A stretch of DNA of 22,380 nucleotides from Spinellus fusiger (taxonomy: Eukaryota; Mucoromycota; Mucoromycetes; Mucorales; Phycomycetaceae), in contig JALLLS010000162.1 of the NCBI GenBank assembly GCA_025094145.1, positions 1 to 22,380 of the forward strand, in the 5' to 3' direction. Numbering within the stretch: position 1 is the stretch's first letter; each line of letters starts with the position of its first letter. Shown here piece by piece: positions 10,309 through 19,391 of the stretch. Made by a program: the position numbers and the translations under genes. Below the pieces are notes generated by a model. The model was not told the DNA's origin. It made no database searches and was given only the letters and a program-made list of their open reading frames with translations.

Positions 10309-11254
10309 ATGAAAGTAAAGGAAATAGCTGAAAGAACTGGAGTAAAGCGGAGAACAATCTACAATGTTCTAAATCAACAGAAGACAAGAGGAACTACTAA
10401 ACGCCAAGAGGGTTCGGGAAGACCCAAAATATTCAATGAAAGAGGAATACAACACCTGAAAGTTATTGGCAAGAACAGACAAATGACTTTAAGTGAAATA
10501 GTTGCAGCAATACCTGAAGAATGCAGCAAGCACACTATTAGACGTGTACTGCATAAAGAGGGTATATTGAGCCGAGTGGCAAAGAAAAAACCTTTTTTGA
10601 ATGAAACACATCAAGAAAGAAGACTCAAGTTTGCCAAAGAACATCTCCACTAGACCATTGACATGTGGAAAAAAGTTATATGGACTGACGAAAGTAGTTT
10701 CGAAATTGGCAAGAACAGTCGAGTGGTTCAGGTTTGGCGTAAGGATGGAGAAGCTTACAAAAAATATTGTCTTGCTCCCACATTCAAGAGTGGAAGATCC
10801 TCAGTCATGGTCTGGGGAGCTATTCGTCATGGTGAAAAGTCAGAACTAGTGATGCTTGAGAAGGATGAACGAAAGGCTGTTGATTTTGTCAATAAAGTCT
10901 ATAGAGTCATTGCTACGTTTCTAGGATCTAGAGTGCCACTTGATATTGATGAAAGATGGAGCACCCACTCACAAAAGTATTGTAGCAAGTGATTGGAAAA
11001 TGGAGAGAAGAATTGATAGTTTAGAGTGGCCTGCTCAATCACCCGATTTGAACCCCATTGAAAACCTTTGGATGCAAATGAAAGACAAGGTCCAGGAGAG
11101 ATGCAATGGTTCTGTTAAGATAGACAAGTTCAAAACCATAATTCAAGAAACTTGGGGTTTTTTTGAGCCAAAAACATGGAATTCTTTGATTGAGACAATG
11201 CCAGTACGAATGCAATAAGTCATCAAGAACAAGGGTGGAAGTACGCATTATTGA
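10309..11254 (+). pseudogene. Tc1-like transposase (DD34E), disrupted
   Basis: N-terminal helix-turn-helix (EIAERTGVKRRTIYNVL), then GRPKIF, a second DNA-binding part, and an RNase H-fold catalytic core. First Asp in IWTDES (codon 10687-10689), second in MKDGAPTH (10955-10957), Glu in SPDLNPIENLW (11060-11062), with 34 residues between the last two. The C-terminal KNKGGSTHY ends at TGA 11252-11254. Breaks: in-frame TAG at 10651-10653, a frame change between about 10930 and 10955, and TAA at 11216-11218. An upstream in-frame stop just before 10309 supports that ATG as the start. Known role: cut-and-paste transposition at TA. All three catalytic residues survive but no full product can form. 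Confidence 0.9.
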
Positions 11255-11395
11255 AGCTATATTTGTAATAATTTTTTTTATATAAATGTAAAAATCAATT
11301 ACATATACTTATTCTAGAGCCTTCCTTTAACATAATATGAGCTTTATTAAAGTAAAAAATACGTTTTATTTCTCTTGATACAAGAAAAACACTAT

Positions 11396-11456
11396 ATTGA
11401 TAATATGAAATCTATCGAATTTTTTTAAATTTGCCAATTATTTTGCTACCCCACTG
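11396..11456 (-). repeat. Right terminal inverted repeat of the Tc1 element
   Basis: Inverted partner of 10127-10187, followed directly by the TA target copy at 11457-11458. Confidence 0.8.
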
Positions 11457-11458
11457 TA

Positions 11459-12195
11459 CAGACCTTTGTTTCTGTTTCTTGTTTTCTGTGTGTCATATTA
11501 TTTCCTTTCTATTTTCTATCTCTCATTCTATGTGTATTCTTTGTTGGTTTCTATTTACTATTATTTTGAAATAATTAATATTATATCACATTTAATACTG
11601 TAAGATACTATTGATGCCTGAGAAATAGTGACTACATAACATCTGAAAATAGTAGTAAAATAAATATCTTTTCTATTATGTTTGATGAAATAGACTGTGA
11701 TTGATTCAAGCTGGTGTCAAGGCCCTGTTTTCTTTGAACAATCAAACAACTGAGGTCAAGATAATAGATGATGAATCATACATATGGAAGGACTTAATTT
11801 AATAGAAACAGTTGAGGGAAAGTCTTTAAATTTATTGAGTTTTCAGATAAAGATGTTTAAAAGTAGTAGCCAAATTAAATTAATAGTGCCTCAACAAAGA
11901 AAGTATTGCCAATTTATATAAAAGAACAAATTATATATCTGAACAACCAAGATGCTATTAAAAAAAACATGATTTAAGGACACAGCGTCTCCATAAAGAA
12001 TCAATTACATGTATATAAAATAATAACTTAATGACTTTAAGCAATTGTTTAAAATAAACTCTATGTATGAGAATGTGGGGAGACTCCAATATATAACTTA
12101 TGTGTCTCTTTCTCATATGAAATTAATGGCATATTTTAAAGAGTCTTTTTGTATCTCAATATGTTATGAAATGTATAGGCTTTTATATCTTATTC
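11459..12195. other. AT-rich intergenic DNA, no gene seen
   Basis: No coding-like frame, RNA gene or element end was found. The first ~60 bases are T-rich and do not read on as LINE protein for any length. Confidence 0.5.
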
Positions 12196-12500
12196 TTACA
12201 GCAAAGAGTACACATGCTTAAAAAGTATTGAATAATAGTCATAATTCGATCCAAATATCTTTGTGTTCTTGTTGAATGGCACAGTCTCCACTTGGATAAC
12301 TTCTAGTCCCTGAGCCTGGAGTATGTCCTGTTGAATTTGTAAGTCATACATACCTTCCATCGGGTGTATTTATTTGTTGTTCTCAAGTCCCATTGCTTCA
12401 ATAATGACATGATAATGACATGCTGAGGAGCTGACAATGGTAGCTCAATCACAAACAAAAAGAAAGCGTTGGCTGCTGCATGTGTGTGGTTGCACTTATT
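12196..12500 (-). pseudogene. Broken gene fragment with possible RAP/VSR-like C-terminus
   Basis: Reading minus from about 12500 gives FVIELPLSAPQHVI. An 11-bp tandem duplication (12401-12422) then shifts the frame. Ignoring it, the frame continues IEAMGLENNK, hits TAA at 12370-12372, and goes on through DLQIQQDILQAQGLEVIQVE to a natural-looking stop at 12196-12198. The layout (strand-rich start, then an 'ILQAQGLEVIQVE' helix-strand) loosely recalls RAP or VSR-type nuclease-fold domains, but this is a weak resemblance only. One frame-shifting duplication and one stop mark it as decayed, unless the stop lies in an unrecognised intron. The neighbouring minus-strand fragments at 12768-13014 and 13389-13709 may belong to the same old gene. 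Confidence 0.45.
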
Positions 12501-12767
12501 TCAATAAAACCATCACTAGAATAAATCTATACAGCCAGTATCTTGGTACATCTGTTGGGACAGAATGAGAATGTATTAGAGTCTTTATTGCCCATTTATC
12601 CTTGTTAAATAGGCATGGATTGCATACTCATTTGAATAGTATAGATGGATTTATGATGTATTAAGTAAACAGCCAGTCTAGTGTCTGTCTTCTTCCTAAT
12701 AAGCATCTTTTTATTCTTTGTTTTTTTATTTATTCTTTATTTGTTAAAGTGCACTACCTATTATACA

Positions 12768-13014
12768 TTATCTGTCATTGGCACCCACTGTAACTGTTAT
12801 CCAGTAGCAAAAGCGCAACACTTTTCTTGGATGACTGGCTGAACCTGATCCACCACAGTCAGTTCTATAGTGCTTAGTATCTATAAGTAGTGATAGAAGA
12901 ATTGGATTGACCCCTTTTAAGCTATGACTGTAGAGAGAGGTACTCAAAGACAAGTTAATGGAGGCTAGAGCATGATCAACACAATCAGAGTGAGTGTGTT
13001 GAATATTGTTTGAC
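12768..13014 (-). pseudogene. Minus-strand coding-like fragment, unknown family
   Basis: About 81 open codons between a TAG near 13015-13017 and TAA at 12768-12770, with balanced coding-like content (HTHSDCVDHALASINLSL, later DTKHYRTDCGGSGSASHP). There is no ATG at its beginning, so it would be an internal or last exon, or a remnant. I do not recognise it. Orientation and spacing agree with the fragment at 12196-12500. Confidence 0.3.
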
Positions 13015-13388
13015 TATGGGAGTAGAATGAGTTCAGTCGACACAGAAAAGAATAATACACAATGAGATGTGTTGTTTGCGGCCTAAATGCACTCTCTTTT
13101 GTGAATCACCAATAGCAATTGTATCCACAGAATCACAACCAAAAGTACAGTCATTGATAAAGAAGAATAAAAACAAGTCTACAGACCAGTCTGTATGCTT
13201 TTGGACCTATCTCCTTGTAGACAGCTGTTGCTATTACTCTGGTATTAGAGACACCCATGAACACATAGGAGTTACTGATAAAAGTCTATAACAAGACTCA
13301 AGTGGTGGGTGTTGAGTTGCCATGAGGACTGGTGGTGGAGAGTCTATCTGTTCTCTGAGGGTGTCTGTGGTGTATATTAAGAAAAGCC
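13015..13388. other. Interval between minus-strand gene fragments
   Basis: Minus-strand frames here are short and overlap in several phases (for example 13431-13234 reads to PMCSWVSLIPE). They could be decayed exon or intron sequence linking the fragments on each side, but no splice pair could be fixed. Confidence 0.25.
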
Positions 13389-13709
13389 TTAAAGGAGAAT
13401 AGCATAGTGTATATCCCATTGTAACGAGCAATAAGCAGCGATAGACTCAAACAACTGAGGATGTGTTTCTGGATGACTCATGACGTTGATGGCTTTTCTT
13501 GAAGAACTTCTCCTTTTACAAACATAAAGGGTCTGGGAGTCTGGTGAGTGAATGAGAGATGATGCTGTTGTTGCACTCCAGTGTGCTGTGTTGACTAAAG
13601 GCAGTACAGGCTCTGGTGCGGGGGCTGGTGCTGTTTGTTTGTTAAGGGTGTCTATAGCAGACAGTGCCTGGCTATTCGCGGGAAAGGGCTGTGGTTGTGC
13701 GGTGGCCAC
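13389..13709 (-). pseudogene. Ala/Pro/Ser-rich coding-like fragment, unknown family
   Basis: About 106 open codons on minus, closed upstream by an in-frame TGA and downstream by TAA at 13389-13391. The first half is Ala/Pro/Thr-rich and looks disordered; the second half (TLYVCKRRSSSRKAINVM, then HPQLFESIAAYCSLQWDIHY) looks like a folded domain. The frame opens at a GTG rather than an ATG, so a missing upstream exon or decay is likely. The locally higher GC content supports past coding. Confidence 0.3.
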
Positions 13710-13947
13710 ATATCATACTCAACAGACACAGCACTTTTAATCTGCGGTGGCTATTGGAAATACGCAGAATAAGCAAAGCAAGCTGGGCTGTGTTCTGATG
13801 TGAGACTAAGAGTTAAATCGGCATTCACAATATATTCACTAAGAAGCCCTTTGCAGAGTCAAGCAGTGTGATGGCTACACCTAGCAAGTAAAACATACAC
13901 ACACTTCTTCACTGTTTATTATTATTATGACTAATCTATCCTCATTG

Positions 13948-13985
<38 letters not shown>
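13948..13985. repeat. Compound CA/TA dinucleotide microsatellite
   Basis: Seven CA units directly followed by about twelve TA units. TA runs of this kind can extrude as cruciforms and vary in length. Confidence 0.95.
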
Positions 13986-14021
13986 AAGCCACAGTGGAAT
14001 AGACTGCTTATTATCATTTTC

Positions 14022-14195
14022 TTAATTGTTTACGACATTGCCGCAGGTAGCACGACAAAGGGTCCAGGCAAAAAAGGGCGAGCCTTGAAAAATCCTGAGC
14101 CTACAAGCAGGAGCGACCCACTTGTATCCATCACTCCTGTTTCCACACAATCCATAGTCACAATGCATAGGCCACCCAGCACACTTCCTACAAAC
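14022..14195 (-). other. GC-richer Cys-rich exon-like frame
   Basis: After an acceptor-like pyrimidine tract ending TTTAG at 14196, a 57-residue minus-strand frame runs to TAA at 14022-14024. It starts VCRKCAGWPMHCDYGLCGNR and holds seven cysteines, in a pattern that could bind zinc or form disulfides. The plus strand of the same stretch is also open to a TAA near 14229 and reads as a basic, Ser/Pro/Thr-rich segment (GSTTKGPGKKGRALKNPEP). Only one can be real. The locally raised GC content suggests one of them is or was coding; I cannot decide which. Confidence 0.3.
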
Positions 14196-14199
14196 CTAA

Positions 14200-14752
14200 A
14201 GATGGAGGGGAGCAGACAGGATGCTTAATAATATAAATGCATAACCATGTCTAGCGACCACATCAAGAATGCAGAAAGAGGCGAAGGTGAGTACACACTA
14301 TAAACTACCAAGCACAAAGTATTCTCTTAAAAAGAGACTACTCTATGGAATTGATAGGTCATAAGAGCAAATAACTCCCATTACACCAAGCATAATTTCA
14401 TATTAGAGATGTTTCATGATAAAGTCAACTCTCACTGTCTCTTCAATTAATGCTTCCGATGGTAAAGAGAGAAAAGAAAAGGTGTGGAAATAAAGCGGAT
14501 ATTTATACCTTTTTGACTAGGGTAGGAGATGCAAATCTGTGACTTAATAATGACTGCTGAGTGAATCACAGGATTCGGCTGTTGAAAATAAAAAGGACGG
14601 CTGTGGGTGGCTGCTATAGAGATAGAGTCAAGTGGAAAATATTTTCATCTGCTCATGTGTTATGATTGGGCCTGCTACTGTGACTATAAATCAATGTGTA
14701 TTATTATGTTCCCACAGTGTTAAATTCGCCTTTTGATAGAAGAACATGACGC
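14200..14752. other. Intergenic DNA
   Basis: On minus, a TATAAATA motif at about 14502-14509 lies upstream of the Cys-rich frame, followed by only very short ATG frames. It could be a promoter with a small first exon, but no donor site matched the acceptor at 14196. Confidence 0.25.
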
Positions 14753-15005
14753 TTATGCCACTAGAAATATGTGTCTGTTCTGCAGACTCTTCTTAAGTGT
14801 ATCTCCTCCCTTAAATTTATTTCTCAGCCATCTCAGCACCGCCAGAGTATTGAGAGAGAAGGAGTACATTGACGGAACAAACTGAGCATCGTACATCAGA
14901 TATTGTGATTCAATCAAATAAGTCTTTCTATTTCGGCATCCGATGATTCTATTCTTTCTAGATATCACTGTCTTATTACGGCCACTCTTTCTTTTTTCTT
15001 CTTTT
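14753..15005 (-). other. Minus-strand open fragment, unknown
   Basis: About 83 open codons ending at TAA 14753-14755, with a basic start and then coding-like content (YLIESQYLMYDAQFVPSMYS, LRWLRNKFKGGDTLKKSLQN). It has no ATG near its beginning. It could be a last exon or a gene remnant; no family is recognised. Confidence 0.25.
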
Positions 15006-16501
15006 TATCATTGACATATAATATCATCTAAATTCACTGGTATATTATTGATTTATATTAAATAATTGATTTATAAAACTCATACCAAAGAGAGTATATG
15101 ATAGGGAAGTTCAAACAAGAAACAATAGACTACTGAGGTTATGAGACTCATTAAATCACTGTATTTTGTTACTTGTTCTATTAATCGCATTGCCTTAATA
15201 TTAAACCCACTGAGATACTTCACATACAAAGTCATTTAGAACTCATTAGAAGGGTGAATCAAATAAATGCCATACTCATTGCCAGTGCTAGGACTGTAGT
15301 TAATATTACCAATGATGTAGAATATCGATTCAGCTATTCAACCCAGACAACTGTTCTGTTATGCAGTCACTGTGTTGCTTGAAACTCACATGCGACAAGA
15401 CTCTATCAGTCTTGTATAAAGAAAAGAGTCAACAGGTTTACTATGGATACTTGCTGTGCATTGATGTTTCTGTCTGTCTATAGATGTCTCATGGTCTCTT
15501 ATCAAGCCTAAATCAGTCAGTAATAAAGAATATGGCAATACATACTACTCTCTTCCAAATTTGACTCTTTTTTTTAGCCAACAAACATGCATACAGATAA
15601 GCATGAAACAACAACATGAACTATGCATGTAAAATATTACTTTCTGATAAAAAGAAACACTATTATATCTATCTCTAAAGAGTTCATAGAGATATGGTCA
15701 TAATAATGAAGCAGTCAAGTAGAGAAAATCTCACTGAGGCCAAAAGAAGAGATATTGACTTGTATCCCAGCTTATAGAATGATGCTAGGTATCGGACCTT
15801 ACTCAAGAGACATTCAGTAAATAGAGCCACTGGGCTACTTTGATTTTGAGCATGAAAGTTAGAGAAAGAAAAAAACATGAAGAAAACCAGAATAAAAAGG
15901 GAAAGGAAAAGGTAACTAACATTGATTACACTTGTCATTCATTTTTCACTGAGTCAACGTTGTATGGTATGCTTTTCATATGTACAGAAGCCCTAATGTA
16001 TTCTGATATATAAACCATTATTGGGAATGTTATCCATGTAAGATGTAAATAGTGTTTTATTACATATAGCTGATTTCGGCACACATACCAATTTTATATA
16101 TAATATATAAATAAAAATAAAAAGATGGAGACTTACGGGACATAGCATAAGTGTCAAGACTTATTCTTGTATTTCAAATATACATGAATGATCTATGTAA
16201 GATGATAAGGCGGGAATTCTTTTCTTTTAAAAAAACACATACTTCATTTTCTTAGTTTCATACTTTATCTTGATGTTATTATAATCTTGCAAATGCATTA
16301 GATAGAGACGTGAATCTTTCAATATATAAATAAAATATTATTTATACTACAGAAGTAGTTTCTATTTATTTATAGATCAATCAGTAACTACTATAGCTAG
16401 TCTTGGCTTCTAACACTGCCTATTATCTCCGTCTCATATTGGCAATGAGGTTACCTTCCCTCTTCCTTCAATACTTTACTCATTTCCAGCACTACAACAG
16501 A
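15006..16501. other. AT-rich intergenic DNA
   Basis: No supported gene. One minus-strand frame with an ATG (15938-15684, 84 residues) begins with a strongly hydrophobic segment like a signal peptide or membrane anchor, but the base content is ordinary AT-rich background and nothing else supports it. Confidence 0.4.
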
Positions 16502-17354
16502 CTATAAATTTTGCTTGGTGTAATACATTCTACTGTTCTTCTTAAGAATCTTCATGAGATAAGCCCACAGATGCTTTATTAGATTGAGATTAGGACATTG
16601 CACAGACTAGCAGAGCCATTACCATATCACTTTCTATTATTAGTTTTACTCCTGTGTTGTCTTGTATGAGATCTAACATTGTCCTCTTGTAGGCAGTAAC
16701 TGACTCCAGGGTTTAAGTGAGACATTTGAGTTCGAGGAAGTAGGCTTCTTCCAAAAAAGCAATGCACCCTTTTATATATATAGAGAGAGAGTTTATCATA
16801 CACTCCACTACTTATAAACTTCTTTGTTTCTAAAACATGCTCAGGATTAAAGGCCATGTGGTACCTCCTGGTGACTTTGACACCCATGTCAAGGTTCACC
16901 AGCCCTACTATGGACTCATCCAATCAGAATATTTTCTGTCATTGTTCATGAGTCCAGTTGAAATGTTCTTTGGCCCACTTGAATCAGGATTATGTTTTTA
17001 TTTATCAATAGATTAAATGAATTGAAGCCCATCTCATCAAGTTGTTTATTTGATGTCTTCTTTGAAACCATGATGACTTTTTGTTTGTTTGTCAAGGATC
17101 ACCCACAAACGTTCTATATAACCATCAGAAAACTCTGTTGTCTAATCTTTTCCTCTGGCCACTCTTGGGTGAAAAAAAAAAGTCACCTTGAAGTGTCTGA
17201 CTATGCCTCTCACAGTAAGAACAGGCATACTGAACATGTGATATGTCTTGGCTTTGGTGGAGTTCTGGTTCAGCACCTGGTAGTGGTTGGCTTAATGAGT
17301 TCCAACATCATCATGCTTTCTATACATCTCAGGGATTTTGGTGAAGATTTTCAT
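16502..17354 (-). pseudogene. Second Tc1/mariner-like transposase, heavily decayed
   Basis: Reading minus, conserved Tc1 blocks follow in order: an HTH-like PVLTVRGIVRHFK, VSKKT....LDEMGFNSF, KWAKEHFNWTHEQ, LDES (first catalytic Asp, about 16917), QEDNVRSHT (second Asp) and CPNLNLIKHLWAYL. In the last block the catalytic Glu is Lys. At least five in-frame stops, two of them where Trp is expected (EQ-stop-QKIF-stop-LDES), plus frameshifts show long decay. It differs from the copy at 10309-11254, so it is another lineage. Its N-terminal half lies inside the left arm of the large inverted repeat, and the mirror copy is at 22053-22380. Confidence 0.7.
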
Positions 17355-17604
17355 AGTGGTGGACAGCATAAAAATTACAAGAAAAAGTATCTTTATGAAA
17401 AGAGAAAAACATAGTGCTTGCTATTTTATTTTTTGGTATATAAATAGCTTGGCAATTTAAATAGAAAGAAGACATTCTTCAGGTCAATTTATCTTCTGTT
17501 TTCTGCTTAATGTATAATACTTAAAGAAATATGTCCAATTGTGTTCTTGTCTGTCCTTAACAATACCTCATAACTACTGATTTTATGGTATACAATTTAA
17601 AGTA

Positions 17605-17880
17605 TATTTATTTTATTTTCAGATGCTGAATATGCTATTCATGCATTAAAGCTGATAGGCACTCTATGAGAGCCTTGAGAAATCTAAGAGTATAAATAGA
17701 AACACACCAAATTTAATTGAAAAAAAGAAAAGAAAAAAGTTGAAAGTGCAATAATAGATAATTCAAAAGATAAACACAATGTTGTAGTGATTGGAGAACT
17801 AACAAGAAATACATAAAGACACTAGCAACTCTTGAATTTACTAAATAAGTTAAGAGCAAATGAAGTGGGGAGATGGTGGG
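17605..17880 (-). mobile_element. LINE 3'-tail relic beside tRNA-Met (left arm)
   Basis: Shares ordered blocks with the LINE 3' tail at 8725-9145: a T-rich end, TGCTATTC.(C/T)GCATT, CTATGAGA.C.TTGAGAAA, and near the other end ACACTAGCA..T and GGTTAAG/AGTTAAG, with about 145 bases missing between. It is in the same orientation as the LINE. It starts about 65 bases past the tRNA 3' end and points away from it. Confidence 0.55.
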
Positions 17881-17940
17881 GATTATACCTATGATGTTCT
17901 TTAAAATAAATTCAAATACTTATTTCTGTTTTCAGGAGAT

Positions 17941-17945
17941 AAAAA
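17941..17945 (-). terminator. Pol III terminator of left tRNA-Met
   Basis: Five T residues on the minus strand directly after the last base of the tRNA gene, the usual RNA polymerase III stop. Confidence 0.85.
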
Positions 17946-18018
17946 TGCTCTCTGCCAGGATCGAACTGGCGACCTTCAGATTATGAGACTAACGCGCTGC
18001 CAACTGCGCTAAGAAAGC
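17946..18018 (-). tRNA. trnM-CAT: tRNA-Met (CAT), elongator type, left copy
   Basis: Seventy-three bases with a complete cloverleaf: acceptor GCTTTCT/AGAGAGC (one G-T pair), D stem GCGC/GCGC, anticodon loop CTCATAA, T arm GCCAG-TTCGATC-CTGGC, discriminator A. No intron. The D stem and anticodon arm match eukaryotic elongator tRNA-Met, not the initiator. The internal A box (TAGCGCAGTTGG) and B box (GGTTCGA-like, here AGTTCGATCC) are intact and a T5 stop follows, so it should be transcribed. It is identical to the mirror copy at 21389-21461. Confidence 0.96.
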
Positions 18019-19024
18019 ATCTCTCTTTTTGCGACGTGGTGTTATGAGTTTGAGTGCCTCAGTGACTGCCAAGTGTAGTGCAGGGAATTGACTTTACAAA
18101 TTTCTCTGTTCCTCAACTATTTCCTTTTTGGTTCTGTTTCTCTTTCTTTCCTTTTTTTGTCGATCTTCTCTTTTCTTCCTCTTTTGGAAACCAATATGTT
18201 TCTGATGTTTTCTGTATGTGGTAAAGAGATCAATGCTCTTGTCCCACAATCCTTTTCCTTTCTTTACTCTTTTTCTCATACTATTCTGTTTTCTACCTAA
18301 ACTTGTTTTCTCTTTTCTATGATGTATTTCTTTATGCTATTTTAGTTGCTTTTGTAGTGGATAACTTCATTACTATGAGTTCACCTCAATGGCACTATTT
18401 TAGTTTTTTTTTCTTTTTTTTGTTTTCTCCTGAAGAATCATTGTTATAATGTATTCTTGTAACAATGCTAGTATAGTTTATTAAATTTGTAGTTATTATT
18501 CATCCATGATGTAGTAACAATGCAATTGTCTTAATTCATTTTCTTTAAGATTGATTTCTTATGAAATCATTCTCTATTTTAACATTTAGTTCTTTAGTAT
18601 AAATATCCCATTAACCAAAAACTAAAATAAATTGTCAAATACTACTCCAAGATCCTCTATTATCTTTTATTCTTCCATTATTTTCTTTTGATATCTTCTG
18701 ATACAAGTTGTGGGCAGTGCTACTATGTTTTCTTGTGAAGTATCATTGTTATTTACAAATCAATTCTTAGCAAAGTATTGATTGTGTTCTGTTATTTTGT
18801 ACCTGTGTGTACTGTTTTTTCCCTTTTATCTGTTTTTTTTTGCTTCACTGTTGTGTTGCAAAATATTATTCTTATTTGTTTTCATAGTCTATTCAATTGA
18901 ACAGACTATTCCCCTACCCTTTTTATTTGTTCACAAACCCTACCTCCAATTTCTATTCTGAACCCTTTTCTTACCCTATTACTCTACCTTTCTATCCATC
19001 ATACACACACCCATAAGTACCACA
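18019..19024. other. Inner part of left arm, no gene
   Basis: T-rich on plus, with a 70-codon frame (18088-18300) of low complexity (Phe/Leu/Ser) that I do not accept as a gene. The mirrored stretch 20383-21388 is identical. Near 18886-18911 lies an imperfect 24-base palindrome (AGTCTATTCAATTGAACAGACT core). Confidence 0.6.
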
Positions 19025-19034
19025 CACGTCATTT

Positions 19035-19391
19035 TGTTGCCACTATACTAAATGCTATGATTCCATTGGCCAGCACATTTTTCCTTATTGGACTCACATG
19101 GATTACTTCTTTTGGGTTTATTAAATAATCAAACAAACAGTATGTCTTGGATGAAGTCACACTCACCCTGAGTAGACTGAAGACAAGATGTACTTAGTCA
19201 ATTGTATCATATGTAAATTAGTATAAATAAGCAACTATTTTGAATGAATAAAAAGGATCTTCTATCCTCTCTTTACCTATTCTTCTTTTATCTATGTGGG
19301 CTTCAGTCCAGACCTTGTTATCCTCAGTTTCCTCTTATTGCTGTCTCTACTTTTGGGCTTAGAACTATTCTGTCCAAATTAGGGAACAACA
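19035..19391 (+). mobile_element. Possible solo LTR
   Basis: A 357-base module bounded by TGTTG...CAACA, the classic terminal dinucleotides and inverted ends of LTRs. It contains TATAAATA near 19222 and AATAAA about 25 bases further on. No primer-binding site or retroelement protein is nearby. The flanks are not a direct 5-bp duplication; instead they are inverted copies of each other (CATTT left, AAAAG right, within a longer ~20-base match). So either the LTR call is wrong or its site was rearranged later. Confidence 0.35.

Larger units (their letters stand above)
10127..11456 (+). mobile_element. Tc1/mariner transposon, complete ends, inactive
   Basis: A 1330-base element starts CAGTGGAGTAGCAAAA and ends TTTTGCTACCCCACTG, flanked by TA on both sides (10125-10126 and 11457-11458), the standard target duplication of this superfamily. 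The imperfect terminal inverted repeats match for about 60 bases. One transposase gene lies inside on plus. Size, ends, target and a DD34E catalytic triad all agree with Tc1-like elements. Confidence 0.9.
17029..19024 (+). repeat. Left arm of a ~2-kb near-perfect inverted repeat
   Basis: Each base x pairs with 39407-x on the other strand. The match held at every stretch I compared, including homopolymer runs (10 A at 17172-17181 against 10 T at 22226-22235), with no indel inside. Contents from outside in: part of a Tc1-like relic, a LINE tail relic, the tRNA-Met gene, and an AT-rich inner part with a near-palindrome at 18886-18911. At the outer end one G is missing in the right arm (GG against GGG), after which the window stops. 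Confidence 0.95.

Noticed and set aside
15684..15938. 84-residue minus-strand ORF with signal-peptide-like start
   Set aside because: Hydrophobicity follows from T-rich sequence; there is no family motif, splice or promoter support. Kept only as a note in the intergenic entry.
16992..17414. 140-residue plus-strand ORF (mirror at 21993-22337 minus)
   Set aside because: It lies antisense to the Tc1-like transposase relic, whose minus-strand motifs are in clear order; the plus frame shows no family features.
18088..18300. 70-residue Phe/Leu/Ser ORF repeated in both arms
   Set aside because: Low-complexity T-rich DNA with no start context; its duplication only reflects the inverted repeat.
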